From an uncultured Prevotellaceae bacterium (GTDB lineage Bacteria; Bacteroidota; Bacteroidia; Bacteroidales; Bacteroidaceae), in NCBI GenBank assembly GCA_905202115.1, contig CAJKQZ010000001.1, forward strand, positions 1-43,877: DNA of 43,877 nt. The letters are read 5' to 3'. The notes under the pieces were generated by a model. It was not told where the DNA came from and did not search any database. It saw nothing but the letters and a program-made list of their open reading frames with translations. Of the stretch, positions 15,398 to 25,238 are shown piece after piece. The position numbers and the translations under genes are program-made. Each line of letters opens with the position of its first letter. Within the stretch, counting starts at the first letter, position 1.

Positions 15398-17098
15398 ATG
15401 AATACCAATATACCAAACGAAGAAAAGCGTAAAAGTCTTGATTTTATAGAGCAAATAGTGGAAAAAGACCTGGCGGAAGGAAAAAACGGAGGCAGGATAC
15501 AAACACGTTTTCCGCCTGAGCCTAACGGCTATCTGCATATAGGTCATGCAAAGGCTATTTGTGAGGATTTCGGAATAGCAGAAAAGTATGGCGGCATTTG
15601 CAATCTTCGTTTCGACGATACAAATCCTCAGAAAGAAGACGTAGAATATGTTGATTCTATAATGGAGGATATAAAATGGTTGGGATTCAGTTGGAAAAAT
15701 GTTTTTTATGCTTCAGACTATTTTCAAGATCTTTGGGATTTTGCAGTTAGATTGATTAAAGAAGGCAAGGCTTATGTTGATGAACAGACGAGTGAACAAA
15801 TAGCCGAACAGAAAGGCACTCCTACGCAGCCGGGTATTGCGAGCCCGTATCGTGACAGGCCTGTTGAAGAAAGTCTCTCTTTGTTTGAAAAAATGAACTC
15901 GGGAGAATTGCCGGAAGGTTCTATGGTTCTTCGTGCCAAAATTGATATGGCAAATCCCAATATGCATTTCCGTGATCCTATTATATATAGAATAATAAAC
16001 AGAACACATCACAGAACCGGCGACAAGTGGAAAGCATATCCGATGTATGATTTTGCACATGGACAAAGCGATTTCTTTGAAGGCGTCACACATTCTATAT
16101 GTACGCTTGAATTTGTGCCTCATCGCCCTTTATACGATTATTTCATAGACGAACTTAAAGAAGGTAAGGACTTAGACGATAATCGTCCGCATCAGTATGA
16201 ATTCAACAGGTTGAATCTTACTTATACTATAATGAGTAAACGTAAGTTGCTGGCTCTTGTTGAAGAAAAATTGGTTAAAGGGTGGGACGATCCGAGAATG
16301 CCGACAATCTGCGGCCTCAGACGAAGAGGCTATTCGCCCGAAGCCATTCGGAAATTCATTCAGATGATAGGTTATACTAAGTTTGATGCGTTGAATGACT
16401 ATGCAATGCTTGAAGCTGCCGCACGCGAAGATTTGAATGCAAGAGCAATACGTGTTTCTGCTGTGTTGAATCCTGTGAAACTTGTTGTAACGAATTATCC
16501 GGATGATAAAGAAGAAGAGTTGGAGGCAATAAATAATCCCGAAAATCCGGAAGACGGCAGCCACACAGTTGTTTTTGCAAAAGAACTGTGGATAGAACGT
16601 GACGATTTCATGGAAGACGCTCCTAAAAAGTTTTTCCGTATGACTCCAGGAAGAGAAGTCCGTTTAAAGAATGCTTACATTGTAAAATGCACAGGTTGTA
16701 AAAAAGACAATGACGGAAACGTGACGGAAATATATTGTGAGTATGATTACGAAAGTCGTAGCGGAATGCCTGGAGCAGACCGGAAAGTCAAAAGCACCTT
16801 GCATTGGGTAAGTGTGAAACACGCAGTAAAATCGGAAGTAAGGCTGTATGATCGTCTTTTCACCATAGAGAATCCTTCTGCAGACGAGCGGGATTTTCGC
16901 GACTTGCTTAATCCTGATTCTTTGCAGGTTCTGAATAACTGCTACGTAGAACCTTTTGCTGTTAATAATGAAGAACATCGTTATCTGCAGTTCCAGCGTA
17001 TAGGATATTTTGTTAAAGACAATGATAGTACGCAAAACAATCCTGTATTTAATCGGACTGTAGGCCTTAAGGATAACTGGAACAAACAGAAAGCTTAG
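15398..17098 (+). CDS. glnS: Glutamine--tRNA ligase
   Basis: This class I synthetase charges tRNA-Gln directly. HIGH is at 47-50 in PPEPNGYLHIGHAKAI, and the KMSKS-type motif is MSKRK at 279-283. The GlnRS catalytic blocks FDDTNPQKE and DFAHGQSDFFEGVTHSICTLEF are clear, and the C-terminal anticodon-binding barrels continue to residue 566. It is a single-domain GlnRS of normal size. A GlnRS implies that this organism need not rely on the GatCAB transamidation route for Gln-tRNA. The downstream gene starts immediately after its stop codon. Confidence 0.96.
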   Translation: MNTNIPNEEKRKSLDFIEQIVEKDLAEGKNGGRIQTRFPPEPNGYLHIGHAKAICEDFGIAEKYGGICNLRFDDTNPQKEDVEYVDSIMEDIKWLGFSWKNVFYASDYFQDLWDFAVRLIKEGKAYVDEQTSEQIAEQKGTPTQPGIASPYRDRPVEESLSLFEKMNSGELPEGSMVLRAKIDMANPNMHFRDPIIYRIINRTHHRTGDKWKAYPMYDFAHGQSDFFEGVTHSICTLEFVPHRPLYDYFIDELKEGKDLDDNRPHQYEFNRLNLTYTIMSKRKLLALVEEKLVKGWDDPRMPTICGLRRRGYSPEAIRKFIQMIGYTKFDALNDYAMLEAAAREDLNARAIRVSAVLNPVKLVVTNYPDDKEEELEAINNPENPEDGSHTVVFAKELWIERDDFMEDAPKKFFRMTPGREVRLKNAYIVKCTGCKKDNDGNVTEIYCEYDYESRSGMPGADRKVKSTLHWVSVKHAVKSEVRLYDRLFTIENPSADERDFRDLLNPDSLQVLNNCYVEPFAVNNEEHRYLQFQRIGYFVKDNDSTQNNPVFNRTVGLKDNWNKQKA

Positions 17099-18424
17099 AT
17101 GAACAACGGTAACAAGGGAATAAATAGCGCGGAAGTTTTACGCAAAGTAGAGCGTTACGAAAATATGCTTTGTGACAACACAAAAGTATATTTCGACGAA
17201 GACGATCTGCTTGATGTTGCGGAATACTATTATTATGATATGTCTAAAGAAGCCGAAGCTCTGCGTTGTTTGGACTATGCATTGAAGTTACACCCTGAGT
17301 CATTGCCTGCGAGGCTTCGGATTGCTGAGATAAAATATTTTCAGGGAAAAACTTCCGAGGCATGGTCTCTTCTTAAATCTATTTCCGAGCAGGAGGATCC
17401 CGATGTGCAATATTTTTACGGTTTGTTTTCTTTAGAAGAGAAAAATCTGAAAAAGGCCGAAGAATATTACAGAAAGGCATATTCCCTTGAACAAGGCACA
17501 GGTGTGGATTTGTTTTGCAGTATTGTGACCGATTATCTGGAACATGACATAATCGACGGCCTTGATAAATGGTTTAATCTTTTGCCAGATACATATCAAA
17601 GCTATCCGCGCGTTGTAGAAGTTAAAGTTTCGTATCTGCAAATGGCCGGCCGTTTGTCTGAGGCGGTAAAACTTGTTGAAAAGCAGATTGACAACGAGCC
17701 TTATAATGTGGATAATTGGACGGATTTGACCAAACTTTATATCCAAATGGGAGAGTTCGGAAAAGCAAAGGAAAGTAATACCTATATATTGGATATAGAA
17801 CCGAACAACCATGTGGCTTTGTGCTTGTCGGCCGAGATAGAGTTTCATCAGGGCAATATGGAGCATGCACATGAACTTTACGACAAGTACATAGCTTTGG
17901 AGGATAAAGATGCATATGCTTATTTTAACAATGCTTTCTGTCTTGTTTATATGTTTCGGTTTGATGAAGCTCTGCAACAGTTGCATTATGCGCAGAAATT
18001 CGTAGATGAAAAAAATACGGAACAACAGAACAAGATAAATCTGCTTACTATTTCCGTGCTTATTTGTATGGAAAAACTCGATGAGGCCGAAAGCGAACTT
18101 GAGAAAGCCCGACGCCTGGGATTGGACAAGGAAGATTATTTGTATAACAGTGCAATGATTCTTTACAAGAAAGGAAATGTATCTGAAGCCTTGAGCGTTC
18201 TTGATGATTTGATGACTTCAAAGCTGCAAACGGAGAATTTTCCGGAAAAGGTTTTCAATACGTATATAGCTCTTGGTGATTATGATAATCTATTGAAATC
18301 GTTAGATAAAGCGGTTTCGTTAATTCGTCAAAAGGATTCATATAAAGAGTTGGAGGAAAAGTGTTTTCCTTTTTATGCATTTTGTTATTATGAAAAGAAT
18401 GAAAGGGAAAAATTTCTTGAATAG
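17099..18424 (+). CDS. TPR-repeat protein, 3' end apparently frameshifted
   Basis: This soluble, acidic protein of 441 residues has degenerate tetratricopeptide repeats (e.g. EAEALRCLDYALKLHPESLPARLRIA, KKAEEYYRKAYSLEQG, AVKLVEKQIDNEPYNVDNWTDLTKLYIQMG, EPNNHVALCLSAEIEFHQGN). No signal peptide is present, so it is probably cytoplasmic and a protein-binding scaffold. Its ATG directly abuts the glnS stop, suggesting coupled translation. The last residues KFLE are followed by a stop, yet coding-like sequence continues in another frame to 18539. The intact protein was probably ~475-480 residues. No specific function is recognised. Confidence 0.8.
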   Translation: MNNGNKGINSAEVLRKVERYENMLCDNTKVYFDEDDLLDVAEYYYYDMSKEAEALRCLDYALKLHPESLPARLRIAEIKYFQGKTSEAWSLLKSISEQEDPDVQYFYGLFSLEEKNLKKAEEYYRKAYSLEQGTGVDLFCSIVTDYLEHDIIDGLDKWFNLLPDTYQSYPRVVEVKVSYLQMAGRLSEAVKLVEKQIDNEPYNVDNWTDLTKLYIQMGEFGKAKESNTYILDIEPNNHVALCLSAEIEFHQGNMEHAHELYDKYIALEDKDAYAYFNNAFCLVYMFRFDEALQQLHYAQKFVDEKNTEQQNKINLLTISVLICMEKLDEAESELEKARRLGLDKEDYLYNSAMILYKKGNVSEALSVLDDLMTSKLQTENFPEKVFNTYIALGDYDNLLKSLDKAVSLIRQKDSYKELEEKCFPFYAFCYYEKNEREKFLE

Positions 18425-18539
18425 AAAAGGTATAGAAAAAGCTCCTTATATAGCGGAACGGTTGTTTGAAAAGGTCTTTCCCGAAAGCCTTGACGTTAAA
18501 GATTATTATGCGTATGCAGAACAGAGAATGTTAAAGTAA
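18425..18539 (+). pseudogene. Out-of-frame tail of the upstream TPR gene
   Basis: In the frame starting at 18399 the DNA reads RKGIEKAPYIAERLFEKVF, PESLDVKDYYAYAEQ and then stops at 18537-18539. This composition and the PE..D.KDYY ending resemble the C-terminus of Bacteroidales TPR homologues as I remember them. The frame relation implies a net loss of 2 nt modulo 3 (for example 2 or 5) or a gain of 1 nt near 18415-18425. Confidence 0.55.
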
Positions 18540-18583
18540 AGATAACGTGATATAGTATTAACTTAAAACAAATCAGTAGAGTT

Positions 18584-19126
18584 ATGATATATGTAATGTT
18601 GGCCGACGGCTTTGAAGAAATTGAAGCTTTAACAGTAGTAGATGTTCTTCGGCGTGCTAATCTGGATGTGCAGACAGTTTCTGTTTCCCATAGTTTCCAG
18701 GTAGAGGGAGCACATGGAGTTGTTGTAAACGCAGATAATATTTTTACCGAGATTTCAGCTGCTAAGAGCGAACTTGTTGTTTTGCCGGGTGGAATGCCTG
18801 GTGCGTTGAATTTGCGTAATGAACAAGCGCTTTGTGCTGTTCTGAAAGAACGTTCTTCTGAGAATTTGAAAATCGCCGCTATATGCGCAGCACCGTTTAT
18901 ATTGGGTGAACTGGGCATTTTGCAGGGAAAACGCGCCACATGTTATCCCGGATTTGAAGATAAACTTACTGGCGCGACTGTAACTGGTGCAATGGTAGAG
19001 TGGGACGGTAATGTAATAACAGGCAAGGGCCCTGCAGCCGCAACAGATTTTGCTCTTTCTATCGTAGAAATGCTTGTAGGAAAAAATGTTCGTGATGAGG
19101 TGGCAAGCGGTATGCTTGTAAAATAG
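18584..19126 (+). CDS. DJ-1/PfpI family protein (YajL-like)
   Basis: The 180-residue protein has the DJ-1 fold motifs: ADGFEEIEALTVVDVLRRA near the N-terminus with the conserved Glu, VVLPGGMPGA, and the nucleophile elbow AAICAAPFILG with C101. Members act as protein/nucleotide deglycases, chaperones or glyoxalases; which applies here is not known. It starts 44 bp after the TPR tail and is followed by a strong terminator. Confidence 0.92.
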   Translation: MIYVMLADGFEEIEALTVVDVLRRANLDVQTVSVSHSFQVEGAHGVVVNADNIFTEISAAKSELVVLPGGMPGALNLRNEQALCAVLKERSSENLKIAAICAAPFILGELGILQGKRATCYPGFEDKLTGATVTGAMVEWDGNVITGKGPAAATDFALSIVEMLVGKNVRDEVASGMLVK

Positions 19127-19167
19127 ATTTATCATAGAATTATTTTTTTCTGAAAAGGAACTTGAAA

Positions 19168-19214
19168 AAACCGGTCTGAGATATGAAAAAATATCTTAGA
19201 CCGGTTTCTTTATA
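19168..19214 (+). terminator. Intrinsic terminator after the DJ-1 gene
   Basis: AAACCGGTCTGAGATAT and ATATCTTAGACCGGTTT form a long stem with one non-canonical pair and an A-rich loop, followed by CTTT. It is about 42 bp after the stop codon. Confidence 0.88.
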
Positions 19215-19349
19215 CCTCTTCTGTTTTCTATAAAAACTCCCTGTTATTGTAAAAGTAAACTTCTGTGATGATCTCTTCTCCCATTAAATGTTCTTACTGC
19301 TTGGGTGAAAGCCTGAGGACAAATATTTCATCTTATGGCATGTTTTTTA

Positions 19350-19523
19350 TAGAAGAAAAATTTTTTTGCGTGTAAAAAAACTTCCCGCATGAAATTGAAA
19401 ATACAAGGGAGATAATCGAAAATATGTCTGAGATAATTCAAAATATGTCAGACATATTTTTTGCCATATATACACCTGCTGATTTCCAGGTGCTTGGCCG
19501 CTGACCGTTTTTGTCTGCAAAAC
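19350..19523 (+). repeat. Intergenic repeat, copy 4
   Basis: This full copy is of the copy-3 subclass (CACCTG..CAGGTG perfect, TTGGCCGCTGACC). The right arm of the core hairpin reads TATGTCAGACATATT, so one base pair is lost compared with the other copies. The stretch 19127-19864 otherwise contains a terminator at its start, a small inverted repeat GTCTTTA..TAAAGAC at about 19539-19559, and the recG promoter. Confidence 0.92.
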
Positions 19524-19714
19524 AGTCATAGTTTCATTTGTCTTTAATGATTCTAAAGACAGTAAAACCGTTAATAACTTTGGGAAGTCACGGTATGGAT
19601 TATTTTCTTGATTTGAATGGGTAAGCTCTCTTTGTTTGGTGTTCGCCTTTTGCACAATTTGAGTTGAGGTTCCAATATAGACAGCGGCTCGGCAAAGAAA
19701 ATGAACAGGCTTAT

Positions 19715-19745
19715 TTTGCTTTGCTCTCGCCTTTTGCTATATTTG
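19715..19745 (+). promoter_or_regulatory. Predicted promoter of recG
   Basis: TTTG at 19715-19718 and TATATTTG at 19738-19745 are separated by 19 nt, an excellent match to the Bacteroidota consensus. The leader to the recG ATG would be about 110 nt. Confidence 0.65.
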
Positions 19746-19864
19746 CGTGTAATGTTGGAGTAACGGCGGGTATAAACGGTATTTATTCCCTATGCTCCCG
19801 ATAAATAATCTGTCATGGCAAAAAGTAACTATATGTTCTTTTGTTGTAAAGGTTGAATGTACGA

Positions 19865-21958
19865 ATGTTCGATATACTGTCGCAGGATATAAAGTTTCTG
19901 AAAGGAGTAGGGCCTCAGAGAGCCCGTACACTATCTTCCGACATGTCGATAAATACGATTGGCGATTTGCTTGAAACTTATCCTTATCGTTATATCGACC
20001 GTAGCCGTACATATCGTATTGCAGATCTGCGTGACGGTATGTCGTATGTGCAGATACGCGGGCGTATAATTTCATATAGCTCCGAAGGCACAGGCCGTAA
20101 AAAACACCTGAAAGCGTTGTTCAGCGACGGACGGGGGATAATGGAGCTTGTCTGGTTCAGAGGAACGTCATACGTTGAAAAACGTTACAAAACAGGAACC
20201 GATTATATCGCGTTCGGACAACCGCAGGTATTTGGAGGGCGTTGGTCAATGGCTCATCCGGAGCTCGAAGAACCCGATTCGGTTCAGACATCCATAGCAT
20301 TTTATCCTTGCTATCATACATCGGGCGATATGAAGCGGGTGCGTATTACGTCGAAGCAAATGGTCGACTTTGTTGCAGCCGCACTTTCTGCCTTGCGTGC
20401 ACCTTTGCCTGAGACATTGCCGTCTTATATCGTAGAACGTAAAGGTTTATGCAGCCGGAACGAAGCAATCCGTTTTATTCACCGTCCTGAAACGTATGAA
20501 CAAATAGCCGCCGCCGAACGAAGATTGAAGTTCGAGGAACTGTTTTATATTCAGCTTGGCATTCTCAATTATGCGCGTCAACGGCAGGAGCATTCTTCCG
20601 GCCAATGTTTTACCCGCATAGGCGCTTTGTTCAATGGTTTCTATCAATATCATTTGCCCTTTCCTCTTACAGGGGCGCAAAAACGCGTTCTTCGCGAAAT
20701 ACGTGCGGATGTAGGCAGTGGCAAACAAATGAATCGGCTTCTGCAAGGCGATGTAGGTAGCGGCAAAACCATTGTGGCTTTAATGGCAATGTTGATGGCG
20801 CTCGACAATAATCGCCAGGTTTGTTTAATGGCGCCTACCGAAATTCTTGCGGAACAACATTATGAAACAATATCCGAACAACTTGCCGAATTGCCGATAA
20901 GGGTTGATTTACTGACATCTACTGTAAAAGGAAGCAGACGAAAGGACACACTCTCGGCTCTTGCCGCCGGTCAGGTGAATATTCTTATAGGAACCCATGC
21001 CGTTATAGAGGACAATGTGGTTTTTGCACAGTTAGGATTGGTTGTCATAGACGAACAACATCGTTTCGGAGTGGCACAACGTGCTAAGCTGTGGCTGAAA
21101 AGCGCTGCTCCTCCTCATGTCCTGATAATGACGGCCACACCCATTCCGCGCACTCTGGCAATGACGGTTTACGGCGACTTGAATGTTTCTGTTCTTGACG
21201 AACTTCCTCCTGGAAGAAGGCCTGTTTTAACCAGTCATATTTCAAGTGAATATCGCGCGCAGCTATATCAAAAGATTAATATCGAAATATCCAAAGGACA
21301 TCAGATATATTATGTTTTTCCTCTTATAAAGGAAAATGAGAAAATGGATTTGCGCGATCTCGAAAACGGCTTTGAATACTTGAAGAAAGTATTTCCTGAA
21401 AGAAGTATCGCTTATGTACATGGAAAAATTTCTCCTGCAGAGAAAAATGAGATAATGTCCCGTTTCTCAGAAGGAAAAATAGATATACTTGTTGCAACTA
21501 CTGTTATAGAAGTGGGCGTAAACGTGCCTAATGCAACGGTAATGGTGATTGAGGAAGCGCAACGCTTCGGACTTTCCCAACTTCATCAGTTACGTGGAAG
21601 GGTAGGGCGTAACGCAGAACAGGCGTATTGTTTTCTGGTTACTTCCGGAAAACTGGCAAATACGACCCGCAGACGAATAGAAATAATGGTCGAAACAAAT
21701 GACGGCTTTCGTATCTCGGAAGAAGACATGCGTCTTCGCGGCCCCGGCGATCTTCAGGGTACTTTGCAGAGCGGGATGCCTTTCGATCTGCATATTGCCA
21801 ATCTTGCTACCGACGGACTTATTCTTGAAGAAGCACGTGCGTTGGCTCATGAGGTAATAGACTCCGACCCTCAGCGGAATCGCTCTTATAATGATATACT
21901 ATGGAATCAATTATGCATTCTGAAAAAGAATGATATAAATTGGTCGGAAATATCATAG
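19865..21958 (+). CDS. recG: ATP-dependent DNA helicase RecG
   Basis: RecG remodels stalled replication forks and branched DNA. The N-terminal wedge domain starts with the conserved FLKGVGPQRA (11-20). The helicase motifs are Walker A GDVGSGKT (295-302), DEQH (396-399), TATPIPRTLAMT, and a C-terminal QLRGRVGR. I used ATG 19865 (MFDILSQDIKFLKGVG, 697 residues) in place of the in-frame TTG at 19853, since the four extra residues are not expected. It has its own promoter and stands 64 bp before the next gene. Confidence 0.96.
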   Translation: MFDILSQDIKFLKGVGPQRARTLSSDMSINTIGDLLETYPYRYIDRSRTYRIADLRDGMSYVQIRGRIISYSSEGTGRKKHLKALFSDGRGIMELVWFRGTSYVEKRYKTGTDYIAFGQPQVFGGRWSMAHPELEEPDSVQTSIAFYPCYHTSGDMKRVRITSKQMVDFVAAALSALRAPLPETLPSYIVERKGLCSRNEAIRFIHRPETYEQIAAAERRLKFEELFYIQLGILNYARQRQEHSSGQCFTRIGALFNGFYQYHLPFPLTGAQKRVLREIRADVGSGKQMNRLLQGDVGSGKTIVALMAMLMALDNNRQVCLMAPTEILAEQHYETISEQLAELPIRVDLLTSTVKGSRRKDTLSALAAGQVNILIGTHAVIEDNVVFAQLGLVVIDEQHRFGVAQRAKLWLKSAAPPHVLIMTATPIPRTLAMTVYGDLNVSVLDELPPGRRPVLTSHISSEYRAQLYQKINIEISKGHQIYYVFPLIKENEKMDLRDLENGFEYLKKVFPERSIAYVHGKISPAEKNEIMSRFSEGKIDILVATTVIEVGVNVPNATVMVIEEAQRFGLSQLHQLRGRVGRNAEQAYCFLVTSGKLANTTRRRIEIMVETNDGFRISEEDMRLRGPGDLQGTLQSGMPFDLHIANLATDGLILEEARALAHEVIDSDPQRNRSYNDILWNQLCILKKNDINWSEIS

Positions 21959-22022
21959 GATTATGAAATCTGTTAATCTATTTTGAAATAAAATAATATT
22001 GGTCTTTATATAGAATGAAACC

Positions 22023-24971
22023 ATGAGTAACATACCAAACATGAAAGCATTGGCGTTCAGAGACACGCCATTTGCAAATCTAATGAATAAGCGCATTTAT
22101 AATGTGTTGCTTATCGCGACAACATACGACGCTTTTATTCTTGAAGACGACGGTCGGGTGGACGAACAGATATTTAATGAATACACTTCTTTAAGTCTTA
22201 GCTCTCCTCCCCGTTTCACACAGGTTACAACCGAGGCTGAGGCTTTGAAGGCTTTGGAAGACCGAAATTTTGAGCTTGTTATTTGTATGCCCAACATGGA
22301 CAACCGTGATATCTTCGTTGCGGCAAAGGAGATAAAGCAACGTTATCCGCAAATTCCGATTGTCGTGCTTACTCCTTTCTCAAAAGAAGTATCCAAACGT
22401 GTTGCAAATGAGGATCTGTCGGCTATTGATTACGTATTTAGCTGGCTTGGGAATTCGGAGCTGCTTCTTGCAATAATAAAATTGATTGAAGATAAAATGA
22501 ACGCCCCTTACGACACGGACAGTGTGGGCGTCCAGATAATATTGCTTGTAGAGGATTCAATCCGCTCTTATTCTTCTGCTCTTCCGCTGCTGTATCGTTT
22601 TGTTTTGCAGCAAAGTCTTGAATTTTCAAAAGAAGCTTTGAATGGACATCTTCAAACTCTTCGAATGCGTGGGCGTCCTAAAATAAAGCTTGCCAGAAAC
22701 TACGAAGAGGCAGTCAGGATATTCGAACGCTATAAGCATAATATGTTAGGAATAATATCGGACATGAGTTTTATGCGGGCAGGTAAGAAAGATCCGTACG
22801 CAGGATATAAATTCGGACGTTATGTAAGGCAGTCGGGGTTGATTATTCCTTTTATTCTTGAAAGTTCCGATACAGCCAATGAAGTTTATGCCGGTGAATT
22901 GAAGGCCTCTTTTATTGACAAAAATTCAAAAGCCTACCCTCAAATGCTTCGTCACGAGGTTAACGAGCATTTTGGATTCGGCGATTTCGTGATTGTAAAT
23001 CCCAAAAATCACGAAGAAATAATGCGAATTCGTGATCTTAAGGATTTGCAGCAGAAGATTTTTGCTATTCCCGACGATTCGCTGGTATATCATTTGAGCC
23101 ATAATCATTTCTCCCGCTTTTTTTATTCGCGTGCCATGTTTCCGCCGGCCGAGCTCCTGAAGAAGGTAGACGTAAATGATTATGACGATATGAACGAGGC
23201 TCGTAAATTGATTTTCGACTGTATCGTAGAGTATCGTCGTATGAAGAATTCCGGTGTAGTTGCGATATATAAGCGCGACCGCTTTGATGAATACAGTACG
23301 TTCGCACGGATAGGGAACGGTTCTCTCGGAGGAAAAGGGCGTGGCCTTGCGTTTATGAGCGCAATGCTGAATCGTTATCCGCAGTTGCATTATGAAAATA
23401 TGGATGTAACTATTCCGCGTACAGTTGTGATTTGCACCGATATTTTCGATGAGTTCATGGAAACGAACAATCTGTATTCCATCGCCCTTTCTGACGCTAC
23501 AGACGAGGAAATACTCAACAGTTTCCTTAATGCACGTCTTCCGGATAATCTTCTCGACGACTTGAGCTCGTTTTATGCCGTTGTAAAAAGTCCCATAGCC
23601 GTTCGTTCCTCATCGTTGCTTGAGGATTCGCATTATCAGCCTTTTGCCGGAATTTATTCAACCTATATGGTTCCTCGTATCGCTTCCGACGAATCGCTGG
23701 TTTATTTACGAAATGCAATTAAGGCCGTATATGCTTCTGTCTTTTATAAGGACAGCAAGGCATACATGACATCTACATCGAATCTTATAGACCAGGAAAA
23801 GATGGCTGTCGTGTTACAGGAAGTTATAGGTTCTACATACGGCGACAGGTATTACCCTACTATGTCGGGCGTTGCGCGTTCGCTTAACTTCTATCCTATA
23901 GGTGATGAAAAACCTGAGGAAGGAATAGCCAATATTGCTTTAGGGTTGGGAAAATATATAGTAGACGGAGGTTTGACATTGAGATTCTCGCCGGCTCATC
24001 CGCACAACATATTGCAGACATCCCAGCTGGATATCGCCTTGCGTGAGACGCAAACCAGATTTTACGCTCTTAATTTGCTGAATCTCGGCAAGGATTTATC
24101 TATCGACGATTCCTTTAATTTGTTTAAGTTGAATGTGAAAGAAGCTGTTGGAGACAAATCGCTTAAATACGTAGCTTCTACTTACGATCCTTACGATCAG
24201 GTGCTGAACAGCGGAGTTTATCCGAACGGGAGGAAAGTTGTGACATTTTCCGGTATTCTTGAGAACGATTCTTTTCCTTTGGCCGATGCTCTTACTCAGA
24301 TTCTTAATGTCGGACAGAAGGAAATGGGACGCCCGATAGAAATAGAGTTCGCGCTGAATATAGAGGATAATGAGCGTTGCTCATTTTATCTTTTGCAGAT
24401 AAGACCTATCGTTGATGCCAAAGACGATATGAATGAAGACCTAACTTGTATCAAGAGAGAAGATACGATAATAGAATGTTCCAGCGTATTAGGGCAGGGA
24501 ATAATAAACGATGTCTATGACGTTGTATACGTGAAAAGTCGCAATTTCAATGCACAAAACAATGGCCTTGTGGCTCGTGAAATAGAGAAACTGAATAGGG
24601 AATACATAGAAAAGGGCAATGGCTATGTTTTGGTCGGCCCCGGACGTTGGGGCAGCAGTGACCCGTGGCTCGGTATCCCTGTGAAGTGGCCGCATATCAG
24701 TGGAGCACGCGCCATTGTGGAATGCAGTTTGGAACAGTACAGGGTAGACCCTTCACAGGGAACCCATTTCTTCCAGAACCTGACATCGTTCGGAGTTGGT
24801 TATTTTACGATAGCTCCTTTCAACGGAGAAGGTTTCTTTGATGAAGAGTACCTTAATTCATTGCCGGCTTCGCATGAAACGGAATATATTCGCAGCGTAA
24901 AGTTCAATACTCCCATTCTTATAAAAATGGACGGGCGTCATGGTCGTGGCGTGGTGATGAAGCCGCAATAA
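22023..24971 (+). CDS. Tandem receiver-like domains fused to a PEP-synthase/PPDK-type nucleotide-binding domain
   Basis: This 982-residue protein has three parts. Residues ~26-158 look like a receiver domain, but the phospho-acceptor site (LVICMPNMDN) lacks Asp in the usual place. Residues ~168-325 look like a second receiver with the full set: E177/D178 in LLVEDS, D247 in IISDMSF, S281/S282 and K300 in FIDKN. Residues ~425-850 match the PPDK/PEP-synthase N-terminal domain (GSLGGKGRGLAFM at 433-445, SPIAVRSSSLLED at 523-535, LLQIRPIVDA). A final module has GYVLVGPGRWGSSDPW. No phosphohistidine swivel or PEP-binding barrel is present, so it cannot be a complete PEP synthase. Function is unknown; phosphorylation-controlled phosphotransfer is an inference. 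Confidence 0.75.
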   Translation: MSNIPNMKALAFRDTPFANLMNKRIYNVLLIATTYDAFILEDDGRVDEQIFNEYTSLSLSSPPRFTQVTTEAEALKALEDRNFELVICMPNMDNRDIFVAAKEIKQRYPQIPIVVLTPFSKEVSKRVANEDLSAIDYVFSWLGNSELLLAIIKLIEDKMNAPYDTDSVGVQIILLVEDSIRSYSSALPLLYRFVLQQSLEFSKEALNGHLQTLRMRGRPKIKLARNYEEAVRIFERYKHNMLGIISDMSFMRAGKKDPYAGYKFGRYVRQSGLIIPFILESSDTANEVYAGELKASFIDKNSKAYPQMLRHEVNEHFGFGDFVIVNPKNHEEIMRIRDLKDLQQKIFAIPDDSLVYHLSHNHFSRFFYSRAMFPPAELLKKVDVNDYDDMNEARKLIFDCIVEYRRMKNSGVVAIYKRDRFDEYSTFARIGNGSLGGKGRGLAFMSAMLNRYPQLHYENMDVTIPRTVVICTDIFDEFMETNNLYSIALSDATDEEILNSFLNARLPDNLLDDLSSFYAVVKSPIAVRSSSLLEDSHYQPFAGIYSTYMVPRIASDESLVYLRNAIKAVYASVFYKDSKAYMTSTSNLIDQEKMAVVLQEVIGSTYGDRYYPTMSGVARSLNFYPIGDEKPEEGIANIALGLGKYIVDGGLTLRFSPAHPHNILQTSQLDIALRETQTRFYALNLLNLGKDLSIDDSFNLFKLNVKEAVGDKSLKYVASTYDPYDQVLNSGVYPNGRKVVTFSGILENDSFPLADALTQILNVGQKEMGRPIEIEFALNIEDNERCSFYLLQIRPIVDAKDDMNEDLTCIKREDTIIECSSVLGQGIINDVYDVVYVKSRNFNAQNNGLVAREIEKLNREYIEKGNGYVLVGPGRWGSSDPWLGIPVKWPHISGARAIVECSLEQYRVDPSQGTHFFQNLTSFGVGYFTIAPFNGEGFFDEEYLNSLPASHETEYIRSVKFNTPILIKMDGRHGRGVVMKPQ

Positions 24972-25238
24972 GATATGAACAACGTGTGTTATAAAGAAAA
25001 AGCGATAAAAATGACATGGCAATTAGACATACGTTGATGATTGCAGTTTTGCGGTTGTTAATTTGTCTAAACATAGTGCAGAGGGCATTAAATACGAGAA
25101 AGCCACGTTCCCCTTGATTGTGCTAATGTGTGCCGGACGTGGTGTTACGGGCAAACGTTCCGCTGTTTTCTGCAAATAGTGTAATTTTTTATATGTGAAT
25201 TTTTAGAATTTTAATTCAAATAACGAGTTTAAACAAAT

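Noticed and set aside
19347..19655. Minus-strand frame across the repeat copy at 19350
   Set aside because: The corresponding frames in the other repeat copies are broken by stops and shifts, so the repeat is not coding in this frame.
22023..24971. Complete phosphoenolpyruvate synthase
   Set aside because: The nucleotide-binding domain is present but the phosphohistidine swivel domain and the C-terminal PEP/pyruvate barrel are absent, so the common label would mislead.
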